This document shows positions 21,457-31,012 of a stretch of DNA of 37,782 nucleotides, one piece after another. Location of the stretch: contig DJVF01000039.1 of NCBI GenBank assembly GCA_002441085.1, forward strand, positions 1 to 37,782. The letters run 5' to 3'. Position 1 is the stretch's first letter; the number at the start of each line of letters is the position of its first letter. The position numbers were made by a program, and so were the translations under genes. Under the pieces are notes generated by a model. That model did not search any database, was not told where the DNA came from, and saw only the letters and a list, made by a program, of their open reading frames with translations. Source of the stretch: Patescibacteria group bacterium UBA6263. Its GTDB lineage: Bacteria > Patescibacteriota > Gracilibacteria > Absconditabacterales > Absconditicoccaceae.

Positions 21457-21519
21457 ATTGTAACTCAATCATCCAAAAAAACTTCGTTTCACTAATTTTT
21501 TTGGCGGTTGAGTTACAAT
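21457..21519. repeat. 63-bp inverted repeat
   Basis: ATTGTAACTCAA (21457-21468) is the exact complement of TTGAGTTACAAT (21508-21519), with an inner CCAAAAAA/TTTTTTGG pair (21473-21480, 21497-21504). It is followed by another 'attctcccatcc' box like those in the neighbouring array. It may be a MITE or a folded leader of the lipoprotein gene. Confidence 0.7.
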
Positions 21520-21611
21520 TCTCCCATCCGAAATTTCTTACATTATTTTGTGTTGAAAAAACTTTGCTAAACAGTAATTATAAACGATATTTTATATTGT
21601 TATTTGTGTTT

Positions 21612-22298
21612 ATGAAGAAATTGTTTTTGTTTGCGTTTTTTTGATTGTTTTTGTTTGGATGTTCTCGTGAAGTTGACTTAATATCTAGTGAAAATAATTT
21701 AGAAGATGTTGAAATAAATGATACCGAAATAAACGATAAAATTATGATAATTCAACAGAAATTGATGAATTGAGAACTAACCCAAGAACAAGCTCAGGAT
21801 TTGACTCAAAATATTTGAAATTATTCTGCTGATTATATACAGTGATTACAAAAAAGTGAAGGTTTATTACAAATTGTATGATTACCTCAATGGGTAGAAG
21901 ATCTGTGAATTTATGAGCCTGAATGAATGATTTTGGATCAAGATTATTCTCAAATTACTTCCATAGATAATGAAAATGAGGGATTTGATTCTGTTTTGAT
22001 GGTTTATCGTGGAGATTATCAAAAATCTTTGATTGAGGCCGCTAAGATAGCTCAGATGGCTAAATTGCCAATAAGTAAAGACTTTCAAGAGGCTAAAGAA
22101 ATCCAGGCAAAATCTCCTGATATTTTGGAACAAATGTGAAATGAGACAAAAGATAGTATGGAATGAATCATCTATGCAAATTATAGTATCACAGATATGG
22201 ATAAAGATTACATTATCAGTGTATCTGTAGAAAAAAATTGAACTTTGATTATCAATGTTTCTAATTACTCTCAAATGAAATCTGCTATGAAAAATTAG
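21612..22298 (+). CDS. Lipoprotein of unknown function
   Basis: The 228-residue product starts with a lipoprotein signal whose lipobox is 'LFLFGC' (Cys near 17). The mature part is acidic and helical ('EINDKIMIIQQKLMNGELTQEQAQDL'), followed by a small mixed domain ending in 'KDYIISVSVEKNGTLIINVSN'. I do not recognise a family. It precedes the thioredoxin-CcdA fusion gene by 31 bp on the same strand and may be co-transcribed with it. Confidence 0.8.
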
Positions 22299-22329
22299 TT
22301 CTTAGTTTTTTTATTATTTATTTAATTTG

Positions 22330-23601
22330 ATGAAAAAAATTATATTTGGAATTATGCTGTTGATGTTGTCTGGAATAGGATTGAATGTATTGGCTCAGGA
22401 TTATATTTTATTTTATGGTAATGGTTGTCCTCATTGTGCCAAAGTTGAAAAATATGCTCAAGACAACAATCTTGCTGATAAGTTTGATTTTGTTTTGAGA
22501 GAGATATATTTTAACAAAAACAATCTTAATGAGTTGCAGTGATATTTGGACAAATTAAATATTGATTCAAGTCAGATTGGAGTGCCTTTTTTGGTTATAA
22601 ATAATGAGAATGAATGTAGTTATATCAATGGTTCTAAGCCTATTATAGATTTTTTTGATAAAAAGCTGGATTTGATTAACGTTTCTGAAGATCAGAATAT
22701 AGAATGTAATGCTGTAAATTGTGAATGATTGCAGTGCGAATGACATACTTTGCAAAATATTCAAGATATAACAAATGGGACTATACAAACAGAAAAAAGT
22801 GTTGCAAAAGTAGATGTTGTGTATCCAGATGTTTCTGTAAATTGAATAGCGATGACTGGATCTAAACAAATGCTGACTTGAGATTTGGACCAAAGTCAAA
22901 CAAAACCAGCATTTAATAAGTGGAAATTTTTTGCTATAATGTTGCCAGCAGCTTTGTCTGATAGTATCAATCCTTGTGAGTTTGCTGTGATGCTTGTACT
23001 GATATCTACTATATTGGTTAAAACTAAAAGTAGAAGAAGAGCGTTGCTTTCATGATGACTTTTTGTATTGGCTGTATTTATGAGTTATTTTGCTATGTGA
23101 CTAGGACTATTCTCTGCTCTGGCTAGTGCTCAAAATACAAGTCTGATAAAGATTATAGTTTGAATATTTGGTATAATAGTATGATTGGCTAATCTAAAAG
23201 ACTTTTTTTGGCATGGGAAATGATTTGTGATGGAAGTTCCATTCTCTTGGAGACCCAAAATGGTTAGTTTTATAGAGGGAATTACTTCTCCTGGATGAGC
23301 TTTTGTGGTTTGAATTATTGTAAGTTTATTTTTGTTGCCATGTACATCTGGTCCATATTTTACAATACTTGGTTATTTAGCATCTGAAAGTAAACAACTA
23401 CATACTCGAGGATATATATATTTGCTAGTATATAATATAGTGTTTGTATTGCCTATGATAGCTATTGCTTTGTTTGTGGGATTGTGATTCAAATCTGTAG
23501 AAGAATTAGCTGCTCTCAAAAAGAAAAATACCAAACTGATTCATTTGATAGTGGGATTACTTATGCTTGGACTATGAATATATGTGTTATTGAATTTGTA
23601 A
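22330..23601 (+). CDS. Thioredoxin-like/CcdA fusion, thiol-disulfide membrane protein
   Basis: The 423-residue product joins a secreted thioredoxin-fold domain (signal peptide, then 'FYGNGCPHCAKVE' with a CPHC active site and 'GVPFLVINN' cis-proline) to a CcdA/DsbD-beta-type six-helix domain ('DSINPCEFAVM' and 'LLPCTSGPY' give the paired membrane cysteines). The linker holds extra cysteines ('CNAVNCEGLQCEG'). CcdA proteins pass electrons from cytoplasmic thioredoxin outward, and the fused domain would be the acceptor. An in-frame TTG lies at 22327; I chose the ATG one codon later. Useful for keeping surface cysteines reduced. Confidence 0.9.
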
Positions 23602-23644
23602 ATTAAAAAATTAACTAATTAAAAAATTAAGAAATTGAAAATAA

Positions 23645-23671
23645 AAAAAGGGGAGCGAAACGCTCCCTTTT
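23645..23671. terminator. Terminator after the thioredoxin-CcdA gene
   Basis: AAAAGGGGAGCG pairs with CGCTCCCTTTT around an AAA loop, GC-rich with T-runs on both strands. It marks the left edge of the region with altered composition. Confidence 0.85.
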
Positions 23672-23688
23672 GTGTTGAATTGATTTTG

Positions 23689-23946
23689 CTAATTATTGGC
23701 CCATTCGATTAATAAATCCGCTTTACCTACAAGCTTTTTATATGGTTTGTATATAAGTCCCATAATTATAGCTGTTAAAAGTAAGGCTATCAATGCTTGT
23801 ATTGGAGAACTTAAACCCAAGAAATTTGCAAATATCTTTGAGAGTATGATTATTCCCGTACCCAGAACTAAGACTGTCAGAAAGATTGCGGCAAGGAAAA
23901 TAATTATTAGCAATAAATATTTCCCAATTTTTTTGATAATTTTCAT
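23689..23946 (-). CDS. Small two-helix membrane protein, no TGA glycine
   Basis: The 85-residue product has two long hydrophobic segments (about residues 9-40 and 47-66) and a basic C-terminal tail with 'YKPYKKLVGK'. All six glycines are GGN and the stop is TAG, so it reads the same in either code. Codons such as GCC, CTG, GTC and ACG are commoner than in its neighbours. It may be part of the same foreign block as the KAP NTPase. Function unknown. Confidence 0.6.
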   Translation of the reverse strand: MKIIKKIGKYLLLIIIFLAAIFLTVLVLGTGIIILSKIFANFLGLSSPIQALIALLLTAIIMGLIYKPYKKLVGKADLLIEWANN

Positions 23947-24318
23947 ATAAATTTATATTTCTGTTTTATATTTTATAATTATTTCAGGTTTTATGTCAAT
24001 ATTAATTTAATTATGTAAAGAACGGTGTCTTTAGCGGTCCGACGCGGAGCGATTTTGTTTAACGTCTGGACTTAGCCTGACGTCACGACAAACCGTTGAA
24101 ATCAATTAGTTTTTGGCAAATATGGGTCGAGCGAGGGTACGAGCGAGCTAGATTATACCGTTTTAGGCGACCCGAACGGAGCGATAGTGGAGTGAGAATA
24201 CCATGTGGCTTTAGCGTATTTCCAAGTCTCTTTTATCATTTGTTCGAGTGAAAAATTTTCATTTTGGGCGAAGGGCAGAGGGGAATCAAAGGGGTGAATT
24301 TCCGTAGACCAAAACACC
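23947..24318. other. GC-richer non-coding flank of the KAP gene
   Basis: No gene is seen. The sequence is clearly GC-richer than the host background, with 'gacgcggagcg', 'gagcgagggtacgagcgag' and 'cggagcgatagtggag'. The last occurs again, one base different, on the other side of the KAP gene. This kind of text is unlike other gaps in the window and supports an outside origin. Confidence 0.6.
24177..24192 (+). repeat. Left copy of 16-bp direct repeat flanking KAP gene
   Basis: cggagcgatagtggag here matches cggagcgatagcggag at 26626-26641 in 15 of 16 positions and in the same orientation. Both lie just outside the KAP coding region. Confidence 0.6.
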
Positions 24319-26598
24319 TTATTTTTCATCTTTTTTATTACTTAAAAATAAATCAATTACTTCCTTATTTTTCTTATAAATCTCTAGATTATTTTTTGCT
24401 TCTTCAATTTTCTTTTTTATCTCATCTAGTTCTAAAAATGATTTTAAACTTTCATGGTTAAACTTTTTATTGGTTTTATATCCATAATCTCCCATGGTTT
24501 GACTTTTACTTTCTGAAATAAAGTTTTTGAGAAGTAGCCAAAATAATTTTTCATCATTTTGAATATCCGAAATAAATTGTTTCCAATCTTTTTCTTCTCC
24601 CCATTCCTTCCATTTGTATAAAATGCTCAAAAAGTTTTTGTGTTCCAGTAACTTTTCTTTTGGAATATTCTTTATTTTTGCAACACAAAGCTGTTGAAGT
24701 TCTGGTAATTTTTCATCTGGAATTTGAATATCCTTGTCCTTTTCACTTCCTTGTTCTTTTATAGCAATTTCATGAATTGGACCAAAAATTCCTTTTGATA
24801 GAGGAATAGTATTTTTTAAAACTTCATAGTTTTTTTCTTTATTATTATCTCTTTTGAAAAGCTGAAAAATAATCCTCATTATTTCCATATCAGAATCAAT
24901 TCCAAAAAATCCAGTTTCTTCTTTTGGTAAAATGTCTGAAATATTAAAAAGTGCCTGTACTATGTTCTGAAAATTATTTTGAGGAATTCTCTCTGAATCA
25001 TCTGTGTAATCTTGTATTCTTTCTAATACTTTTCTAATTTTCTTTTTCTCAATGTATTCATTCAATAATATTTCAAATTTTTCAGTATCACTCATCGAGG
25101 AAAGTATTGTCTCAATTTCGTATTGGCTTAGTTCTTCTTCATCTCCTCCAGGAATAAGAGTAAAATAACTATCAAAATTTTTTGTTGCACAAACTCTCAA
25201 ACTTTTACTCCAATTAGATTGCCATTCATGCCCATAATGAGTGTTACCATAACTACCACAAAATCCTTCCACTTGAGGAAATAAACGATAAAGTAAGTTT
25301 TCAATATTTTTTTTCAAATTGGAATTAAGTTTTTCTAACTGGTCTTTTATCTCCTTTTTTCTTTCATCACGCTTATCTCCACTTCTATCATAAGAATTTA
25401 TTATGTTTGATTCGGTATCAGTAAAAAGATTCTTTCTGGATTTTAAAAAATTATAAAACTCAGGTGCAAAAAGTCTTATTGCTTCAATTGCGATAAAATC
25501 AATAGGATTTATTTCCATGACACCTTTTTGGTGCATTTGGGAAATATTGAATTGAAGACTACTTGCAAACCTTTTTACATCTCTAATATTTTTAAACAAA
25601 TTCCTAAATCCTGAATGATAAATGTTTGTCCAATAGGTTTTATCAAATAAATTTTCATGAGAATCAGGAAGTGTTTCTAAAACACGATTTAATTCCTGAA
25701 ATAAAAAATTTGCAATTTTTTCTGATTTTGCCAAAGGAATATCAAAACTTACTTGCACGATTTTTTCCAAATAATCTTTTCCTGAAACTCCTACTTGTTC
25801 TTCTAAATTTGCTTCGATAATTTTTCTATCAAATGCGAGTAAATAAATAGTATTCGGGAAATCTGCATTCACTCTCACTAAACGAAATATTTGTCTTATT
25901 TCTGACTGATTGAGTCTGTCAATATCATCAATTACAATCACTAATTTCTTTTTTCTTTCAGAAAGATCATTTTTGATTTCTTTTTTTAGTTCAGAAATAG
26001 ACTTTTTGTTTGCATTGGATCTGTGTGAGAAATAATCAGATAAACCAAGTAAAAAATCTTTAAAAATACCGAGTAAAAATAGAATCAAACCAAGTCCAAA
26101 AATCGTATATTTTACCCATTCCGCAGATAAATTTGTCCACTGTATAACCTGAGAAGTAGAAATTGAAAGTAGTCCAAGTCCGAATAAAAATTTTGATGAT
26201 AAATCGCTTAAAACTTTCTTTTCAGGAATAATTTGTAATAATTTTGCATAAAGCTTTAGTTTTTCAGCAATTTTTTTATCTTTCTTATCATCATTTTTTA
26301 TTTCTAATTCTGTTGCAATCTCATTGAAAAAATATTGGCTTAAATTATCTAAATCAGAAAAAAACCAAGGGTTGAACTCAATAATGGTTGGCTTATTTTG
26401 TTCTTCAGATTCCTCGATATGTTCTTTGGCAAGATTGATAACTGAAGACTTCCCAGATCCCCATTCTCCATATAAAGCAATAACTAGACTTTCTTTTTCT
26501 TCCCATGTAAGAAGAGACTTTCCTAAATGTGAAGAAAAATTCTTTCTACTCAGAAAGTCTTCTTTTTTGGTATCAATGGGTTTATCGAATTTAAACAT
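24319..26598 (-). CDS. KAP-family P-loop NTPase, probably horizontally acquired
   Basis: The 759-residue product has Walker A 'GEWGSGKSS' (44-52), two membrane helices inserted near 136-155 and 163-185, Walker B 'LVIVIDDIDRL' (219-229) and 'YLLAFDRKII' after it, then a long helical C-terminal region. This order, membrane insert between Walker A and B, defines KAP NTPases; one member, PifA, blocks phage T7. All 29 glycines are GGN; no in-frame TGA exists, unlike every long native gene here. That points to recent transfer from a standard-code donor. It stands alone with no visible partner nuclease. Defence is the best guess, not shown. Confidence 0.92.
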   Translation of the reverse strand: MFKFDKPIDTKKEDFLSRKNFSSHLGKSLLTWEEKESLVIALYGEWGSGKSSVINLAKEHIEESEEQNKPTIIEFNPWFFSDLDNLSQYFFNEIATELEIKNDDKKDKKIAEKLKLYAKLLQIIPEKKVLSDLSSKFLFGLGLLSISTSQVIQWTNLSAEWVKYTIFGLGLILFLLGIFKDFLLGLSDYFSHRSNANKKSISELKKEIKNDLSERKKKLVIVIDDIDRLNQSEIRQIFRLVRVNADFPNTIYLLAFDRKIIEANLEEQVGVSGKDYLEKIVQVSFDIPLAKSEKIANFLFQELNRVLETLPDSHENLFDKTYWTNIYHSGFRNLFKNIRDVKRFASSLQFNISQMHQKGVMEINPIDFIAIEAIRLFAPEFYNFLKSRKNLFTDTESNIINSYDRSGDKRDERKKEIKDQLEKLNSNLKKNIENLLYRLFPQVEGFCGSYGNTHYGHEWQSNWSKSLRVCATKNFDSYFTLIPGGDEEELSQYEIETILSSMSDTEKFEILLNEYIEKKKIRKVLERIQDYTDDSERIPQNNFQNIVQALFNISDILPKEETGFFGIDSDMEIMRIIFQLFKRDNNKEKNYEVLKNTIPLSKGIFGPIHEIAIKEQGSEKDKDIQIPDEKLPELQQLCVAKIKNIPKEKLLEHKNFLSILYKWKEWGEEKDWKQFISDIQNDEKLFWLLLKNFISESKSQTMGDYGYKTNKKFNHESLKSFLELDEIKKKIEEAKNNLEIYKKNKEVIDLFLSNKKDEK

Positions 26599-26905
26599 GT
26601 TTCGTCTTTATAAATAAATCGTTTTCGGAGCGATAGCGGAGAAAATTCCTTATTCCTCCTGAAAAAAATTAAGAAATTTTTTACTCGTTCCTTATTTTTA
26701 AAAAGAAACTTCGAAATATGTTGCCTAATGGGGGGAGATGATCTGATACTCCAATATCCCATTGAATATAATGATTTGGAGATGTCAGACAAGTCCTGTT
26801 GTGTATTCGTACGAGTGTGTCTTATTTAAGGTCAGCATATATTTTCTTATTGAGAAGGTATGAATTAATCCGCTGTTTTCAACTGCTTTTGAAAAAAGCG
26901 GAAAA
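26599..26905. other. Non-coding gap upstream of the KAP gene
   Basis: No gene is seen. It contains the right copy of the 16-bp repeat, a 'ggggggagatgatc' patch with no counterpart in the window, and a CCGCT.TTTTC/GAAAA.AGCGG hairpin at 26870-26901. The border between foreign and native DNA probably lies in the second half. Confidence 0.5.
26626..26641 (+). repeat. Right copy of 16-bp direct repeat flanking KAP gene
   Basis: Matches 24177-24192 with one mismatch, same orientation, about 2.45 kb apart with the KAP gene between. Confidence 0.6.
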
Positions 26906-26934
26906 TTTGCATTTTCCCAAATTTTGGTTATAAT
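26906..26934 (+). promoter_or_regulatory. Sigma-70-like promoter of the 26981 gene
   Basis: TTTGCA at 26906-26911 and a perfect TATAAT at 26929-26934 are 17 bp apart. Transcription would start near 26941, giving a leader of about 40 nt. Confidence 0.5.
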
Positions 26935-26980
26935 TTACAATAAGAAAACAATAATTTTACTTAATTAACAGTTAATTATC

Positions 26981-27559
26981 ATGATCAGAAAGAATAGTGA
27001 ATTACATATAGAAAAAGAGAATAAAAAAAAGAAATGCATATCTACTCGAAAGAATTTAACGCTTGCTACTGTGCTTGCATTATCGCAAGCCTGTAATTTT
27101 AATAATGATGCTAAGTTTGGTAATAATCTTACTAGAGAATGAAATAAAATTTATTTTTATGATTCTGAATACGTCGGAAATTGAAAATCAATAAAAACTA
27201 GGCGCGAGATAATAAATATAGCCGATCCAAAAACTTTTCAGGTAATAGATTGGCTTTTTGGTAAAGATAATTTGCATGTATATTTACTATCAGGATCAGA
27301 TGAGCATTTTAAAATACTAGAATGAGCTGATTCAGAGACATTCGAAAAATATCCATGGATAGATGATACAACATCAACAGAGCATGCAGGGCATACATTT
27401 TACAGAGATGAAAACTATCTTTACGATATGTGAAATAGAATTGATTGAGTAAATCCTAATACAGCAGATTTAAGTATGCGATGGCATGATTGAACTATAA
27501 GAGATGGATGACTTATTTTAAAGCGAGATTGACAAAAGTTTATAAAAATTAAGTGATAA
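26981..27559 (+). CDS. Lipoprotein with DKNYVY-like repeats
   Basis: The 192-residue product has a basic N-terminus of about 27 residues, a hydrophobic stretch and a lipobox-like 'ALSQAC', so it is probably a lipoprotein. The mature part carries two loose copies of a pattern like 'LEGADSETFE' and 'RIDGVNPNTADL', each near a 'Y.D..YLY'-type segment, which resembles DKNYVY-family proteins. Glycines are again largely TGA, which shows that native DNA resumes after the KAP block. It ends TGA-TAA, where TGA is the last glycine. Confidence 0.7.
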
Positions 27560-27588
27560 TTAATTAAACTAGAAATTATATATTATGT

Positions 27589-27616
27589 AAGGAGGTATTA
27601 TTACCTTCTTTTTTTT
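27589..27616 (+). terminator. Terminator of the 26981 gene
   Basis: AAGGAGGTA pairs with TACCTTCTT (one mismatch) around TTAT and runs into eight Ts. It lies 30 bp past the stop. Confidence 0.8.
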
Positions 27617-27694
27617 GGAAAAATATATGCGTTCTGCTTTATGTTTCGGTTTCGGTTTGTTTTTAGATACATGGATATGTTATAATCTAAGTGT

Positions 27695-29155
27695 CTATCC
27701 TAAAATCTTACTTATCATTTCTCCAACTATTTTGGGATCTGATTTTCATTGAGTTTTTTTCATGACTTGTCAGACAAAAAATCATAGGGTAGTGGTTTTG
27801 CCTCATTTGTATTGTTGTACGATGTCAGGATTTTCTTGTAGTATGAGCTTGACTATGTTTTCTAGCTCTGATTGGTCTATTGCTGGAGTGTCGAATCATT
27901 TATCTTTGATAATATCTTGTGGATCTTTTCATGTTTTTAGCATTTCATCCATAATGGCTTTTAGCTGATTATCTAGTATTTTGGATTCTTGATTAATTTC
28001 TAGAAACTTTTGGAATTGTTGTTTACTAAAATTTAATTCGTTTATAGATTTGAAGTTCTCTTTGGTCCAAGCTGATATGGGTCAGGATATTCGTTTGGCT
28101 ATTAGTTTACTGATGATATCAGATGATTGACTAGACGATGTCAGATGATTGTATATATCTAAAAAGTAATCTAGTATTTCTTTGTCGGATATGATAGCAT
28201 TGATATATTCTTTGTGAAATCAGAATTCTGTTTTGAATTTTTTGATGATTTGATAGGGGATTTCGAGTGTTTCATTGTTTAATTGTTGCAATGTTTCATT
28301 GTCTAGCACCAAAGGTGGTAGATCGGGTTCTGGGAAATATCTATAGTCTAAGGCATCTTCTTTGGATCTCATGAGATAAGATTCTCATTTAGCATCGTCT
28401 CGTCATCTGGTTTGTTGGTCAAATTTTTCTCATTTATTAAATAAATCTGACTGTCTATCGTATTCATATTGAATTGCTCTTTTGATAGCGGCGAATGAAT
28501 TCATATTTTTGACTTCTACTCTGGTACCGTAGGAGTCTGATTCTTTAGCTCTTACAGATATGTTTACATCACATCTCATCTGTCATTTTTCTAGATCTGC
28601 ATCTGCTATATCGTTGTATCTGACTATTCTTTGGAGTTCTTTGAGAAATTCTACTACTTCATCTGCGCTAGTAAAATCTGGCAATGTAACTATTTCAACA
28701 AGGGGAGTACCCGCACGATTGAAATCTAGTAATGCATCTCATCAAGTATGAATCATTTTGCCTGTGTCAGATTCCATATGTGCGTCTTGTATATGGACAG
28801 TTCTTTCTTGAGAATATTCATTATCTACAAAAAATTGGACTTTCCCATTCACATTGGTAGGTTTGTACAATTGAGTGATTTGATATCACATAGGTAAATC
28901 TGGATAGAAATATGATTTTCTATCAAATTGTGATGGATTGTTTATTTGGCAATTGAGGGCTTTTCATAATAACAAAGCTTTCCACAAAACTTCTTTACTC
29001 AATGTAGGCAAAGCTCATGGTTGTGCTGTACAAACTGGACAGATATTTGTATTGGCTTGGAGAGTATCAAAATTTTGTTCGTTTGGACATTGGCAAAACA
29101 TTTTGTTTATTGATTTGAGTTTGATATGGATTTCAAGTCAGATGGTTAATAGCAT
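27695..29155 (-). CDS. gatB: Aspartyl/glutamyl-tRNA amidotransferase subunit B
   Basis: GatB binds misacylated Glu-tRNA-Gln or Asp-tRNA-Asn and, with GatA and GatC, converts it to the amide. The 486-residue product begins 'MLLTIGLEIHIKL' (family 'GLEvHvqL') and has 'CPVCTAQPGALP' with zinc cysteines, 'RKSYFYPDLPMGYQITQ', 'HMESDTGK', 'DFNRAGTPLVEIV' and 'MRCDVNIS...GTRVEVKNMNS'. The C-terminal YqeY-like tail ends 'KSDPKIVGEMISKIL'. GatA and GatC are not in the window. It is divergent from the methyltransferase gene. Confidence 0.97.
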
Positions 29156-29189
29156 TCAATTAAAAAATTAAAATAAAATAACTTTTAAG

Positions 29190-29218
29190 ATTCCGGCTGC
29201 AAAACTTGAGGCCGGAAT
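29190..29218. repeat. ATTCCGGC/GCCGGAAT hairpin
   Basis: An eight-pair GC-rich hairpin with a 13-nt loop lies in the divergent gatB/methyltransferase gap. There is no T-run on either side, so it is more likely a small repeat element or a leader structure than a terminator. Confidence 0.55.
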
Positions 29219-29327
29219 AACTATAACATAGATAGTTAAATTAGCTGGGTTTTCAATGATTTTTTAAATTTGCAAATTTTATTTTAAGATATATAATTAA
29301 GTAATATTTTATTTTGATATTTGATCT

Positions 29328-30053
29328 ATGAATAGTTATGAAGAAGCTAAAAAATACTTAGCTGAAATTTGAATAGATGTAAGCAAAATTACTAGAGAAA
29401 CTAGTGATTATATTTTTGCTGCTTTGGATGATGCAAATATAGATATTGATCAAATAAAATGTTTTGCAGCACCTCAAACTCCACCAGAAATAGTATTGGA
29501 CGTATTGTGATTGGATAAAGAATATTTTATTTGAAAAAAAATTTTGGACTTATGATGAGGTTATGGTGGAATGCCATTTTTGTTGGAAGATGTTGTAGAA
29601 AAATATATAGTTTGTGATCCTTGTTTTGAGGATATAATAAAAGAAAATTCATTGAATAGGGCATTTATGACTCAGAAAACTATTATGTCTTTTGATCAAA
29701 ATACATCTATATTTTTTAAGAAAAAACAAAAGGTTTTGGATTATTTAAAAATGTGGGAAAATTTTGATATACAACAACATCCTAGAATTGTTATCAATTC
29801 ATCTAAATGAGAAGATATACAATGAGTAGAAGATCATTCTCAAGATGTAGTTTTGATATGTCATATTTTGGATAAATATTATATAAATTATGCTTGAATT
29901 TTGGCTGAAGCGTCTAGGATTTTGAAGCCAGATTGAGAAGTTTTGATAGTTGAAGATGCAGATGATGAAATGAGAAAAATTTTGACTAAATTATGATTAG
30001 AGCGAGAAGAAAAATATTCTAAAATTGTTTGTAAAATCAAAAAAACTTCCTAA
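29328..30053 (+). CDS. SAM-dependent methyltransferase-like protein
   Basis: The 241-residue product has an N-terminal helical part, then motif I of class I methyltransferases, 'ILDLGGGYGGMPFLL' (near residue 65, two of its glycines TGA), followed by 'KYIVCDPC' at the acidic-ribose position. 'DVVLICHILD' (motif IV area) and 'ASRILKPDGEVLIVED' (post-IV) complete the fold. The order is as expected for small-molecule or RNA methyltransferases. The substrate cannot be told. The stop codon lies in the loop of its terminator. Confidence 0.8.
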
Positions 30054-30070
30054 TTAAAGGAAGTTTTTTT
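30040..30070. terminator. Terminator overlapping methyltransferase stop
   Basis: AAAAAACTTCC pairs with GGAAGTTTTTT around an 8-nt loop that contains the TAA stop. It can work in both directions between the convergent genes. Confidence 0.85.
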
Positions 30071-30088
30071 GTATTTATTTGCTATGAT

Positions 30089-30757
30089 TTATTTTTTAAT
30101 TATTGCCTCTATAGCTGCGAATCCTCAATCTTCTTTTTCGTTTGTTATGATATACAATTCATCTCATGGTTTACCTTTGAAAAATGTCACAGCGGCTTGA
30201 TTTAGGAAGTATATTTTACCATCATCTGTAACTGCTGTAAATTTATTTTCGTCTGTCTTGGAAAGTACAGCTCTGATATGTTTCCTTTCTGCTGGACGAA
30301 TTAATTTATAAACAAATTTTCAATCTGACATTATTTTGAGTTTCAATATATCTCCAGGAATTAGTTTGGTTTTGCTTGAATAATTTAATGGAACTGGATA
30401 TCTTTTTTGATCTCATCATATCATAAAATATCAATCAAACTTTCATTCAACTATTTCCATGTCTTCTTCTTCATATTTTTTTAATTCATTATCTCATATA
30501 GCTTTTTGTACTTCTTCATTTTCTTGTAAGCTATTTGTATCTTCTGGATCAAATTTTGACAATTGATTTAAAATCAATTTCAATCTTTTGATATCTGTTT
30601 CCATACTTGAAACAGTGTTTTGTAAAAACTGAATCATTTTTTGATGTCTTTCCATCAATTCTGTTTTGCTCAGTCATTTGATTGTTATTGGTTTTGCTAC
30701 TTTAGCAACTGATTTCTTTTCATCAGTTTTTTTAGTTGTTTGTTTTTTTTCTGCCAT
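30089..30757 (-). CDS. Conserved CPR-type protein of unknown function
   Basis: The 222-residue product opens with a lysine-rich disordered stretch ('MAEKKQTTKKTDEKK'), then a helical, coiled-coil-like part ('MIQFLQNTVSSMETDIKRLKL'). A C-terminal beta domain follows with 'RYPVPLNYSSKTKLIPGDILKL', 'GKFVYKLIRPAERKHI' and 'AAVTFFKGKPGDELYI'. I recall a similar domain in other candidate-phyla proteins without an assigned role. The 'PGD.L.L.I' pattern suggests small beta-barrels, possibly nucleic-acid-binding. Function unknown. Confidence 0.75.
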
Positions 30758-30854
30758 TTGTTTTTGTTATTTTTTAAATCTATTCTAGATTATATATTAT
30801 TTTATTTAATATTGCAAATTTTTTTATACTATTTTTGATAAACTATTTTGAAAC

Positions 30855-30928
30855 TGGACGATAGAGGATTCGAACCTCTGGCCTCTCCCACGTCAAGGGA
30901 ACGCTCTAGCCAACTGAGCTAATCGTCC
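30855..30928 (-). tRNA. tRNA-Val(GAC)
   Basis: A full cloverleaf: acceptor GGACGAT/ATCGTCC, D-arm GCTC/GAGC, anticodon stem TTCCC/GGGAG with loop TTGACGT (anticodon GAC) and T-arm AGAGG TTCGAAT CCTCT. Discriminator A; the CCA end is not encoded. GAC reads GUC and GUU. Confidence 0.93.
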
Positions 30929-30940
30929 ATTTTTTTAATT

Positions 30941-31012
30941 TGGCCCGACCCGGAGTCGAACCGGGGTTACAATCTTCGCAGGATTGTGTCCTATCCACTA
31001 AACGACCGGACC
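30941..31012 (-). tRNA. tRNA-Arg(GCG)
   Basis: 72-nt cloverleaf: acceptor GGTCCGG/TCGGGCC (with wobbles), D-arm GTTT/GGAC, anticodon stem CAATC/GATTG with loop CTGCGAA (anticodon GCG), T-arm CCCGG TTCGACT CCGGG, discriminator A. The D-loop adenosine typical of arginine tRNAs is present. An unmodified G34 in place of the usual A34 (ACG) is unusual in bacteria. It lies 12 bp upstream of tRNA-Val in transcription order. Confidence 0.88.

Larger units (their letters stand above)
21063..21611. other. Non-coding block with hairpins and repeats
   Basis: No gene is seen between the divergent pyk and lipoprotein starts. The block carries an AAACCTG/CAGGTTT hairpin (21082-21107, with an inner CTGCC/GGCAG), the variable-stem hairpin array (21149-21376) and a long inverted repeat (21457-21519). 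Promoters for both flanking genes must lie here, but I cannot fix them. Confidence 0.6.

Noticed and set aside
26550..26792. 80-residue minus-strand open frame upstream of and overlapping the KAP gene
   Set aside because: No family resemblance, overlaps the KAP start in another frame and runs through hairpin-rich non-coding DNA.
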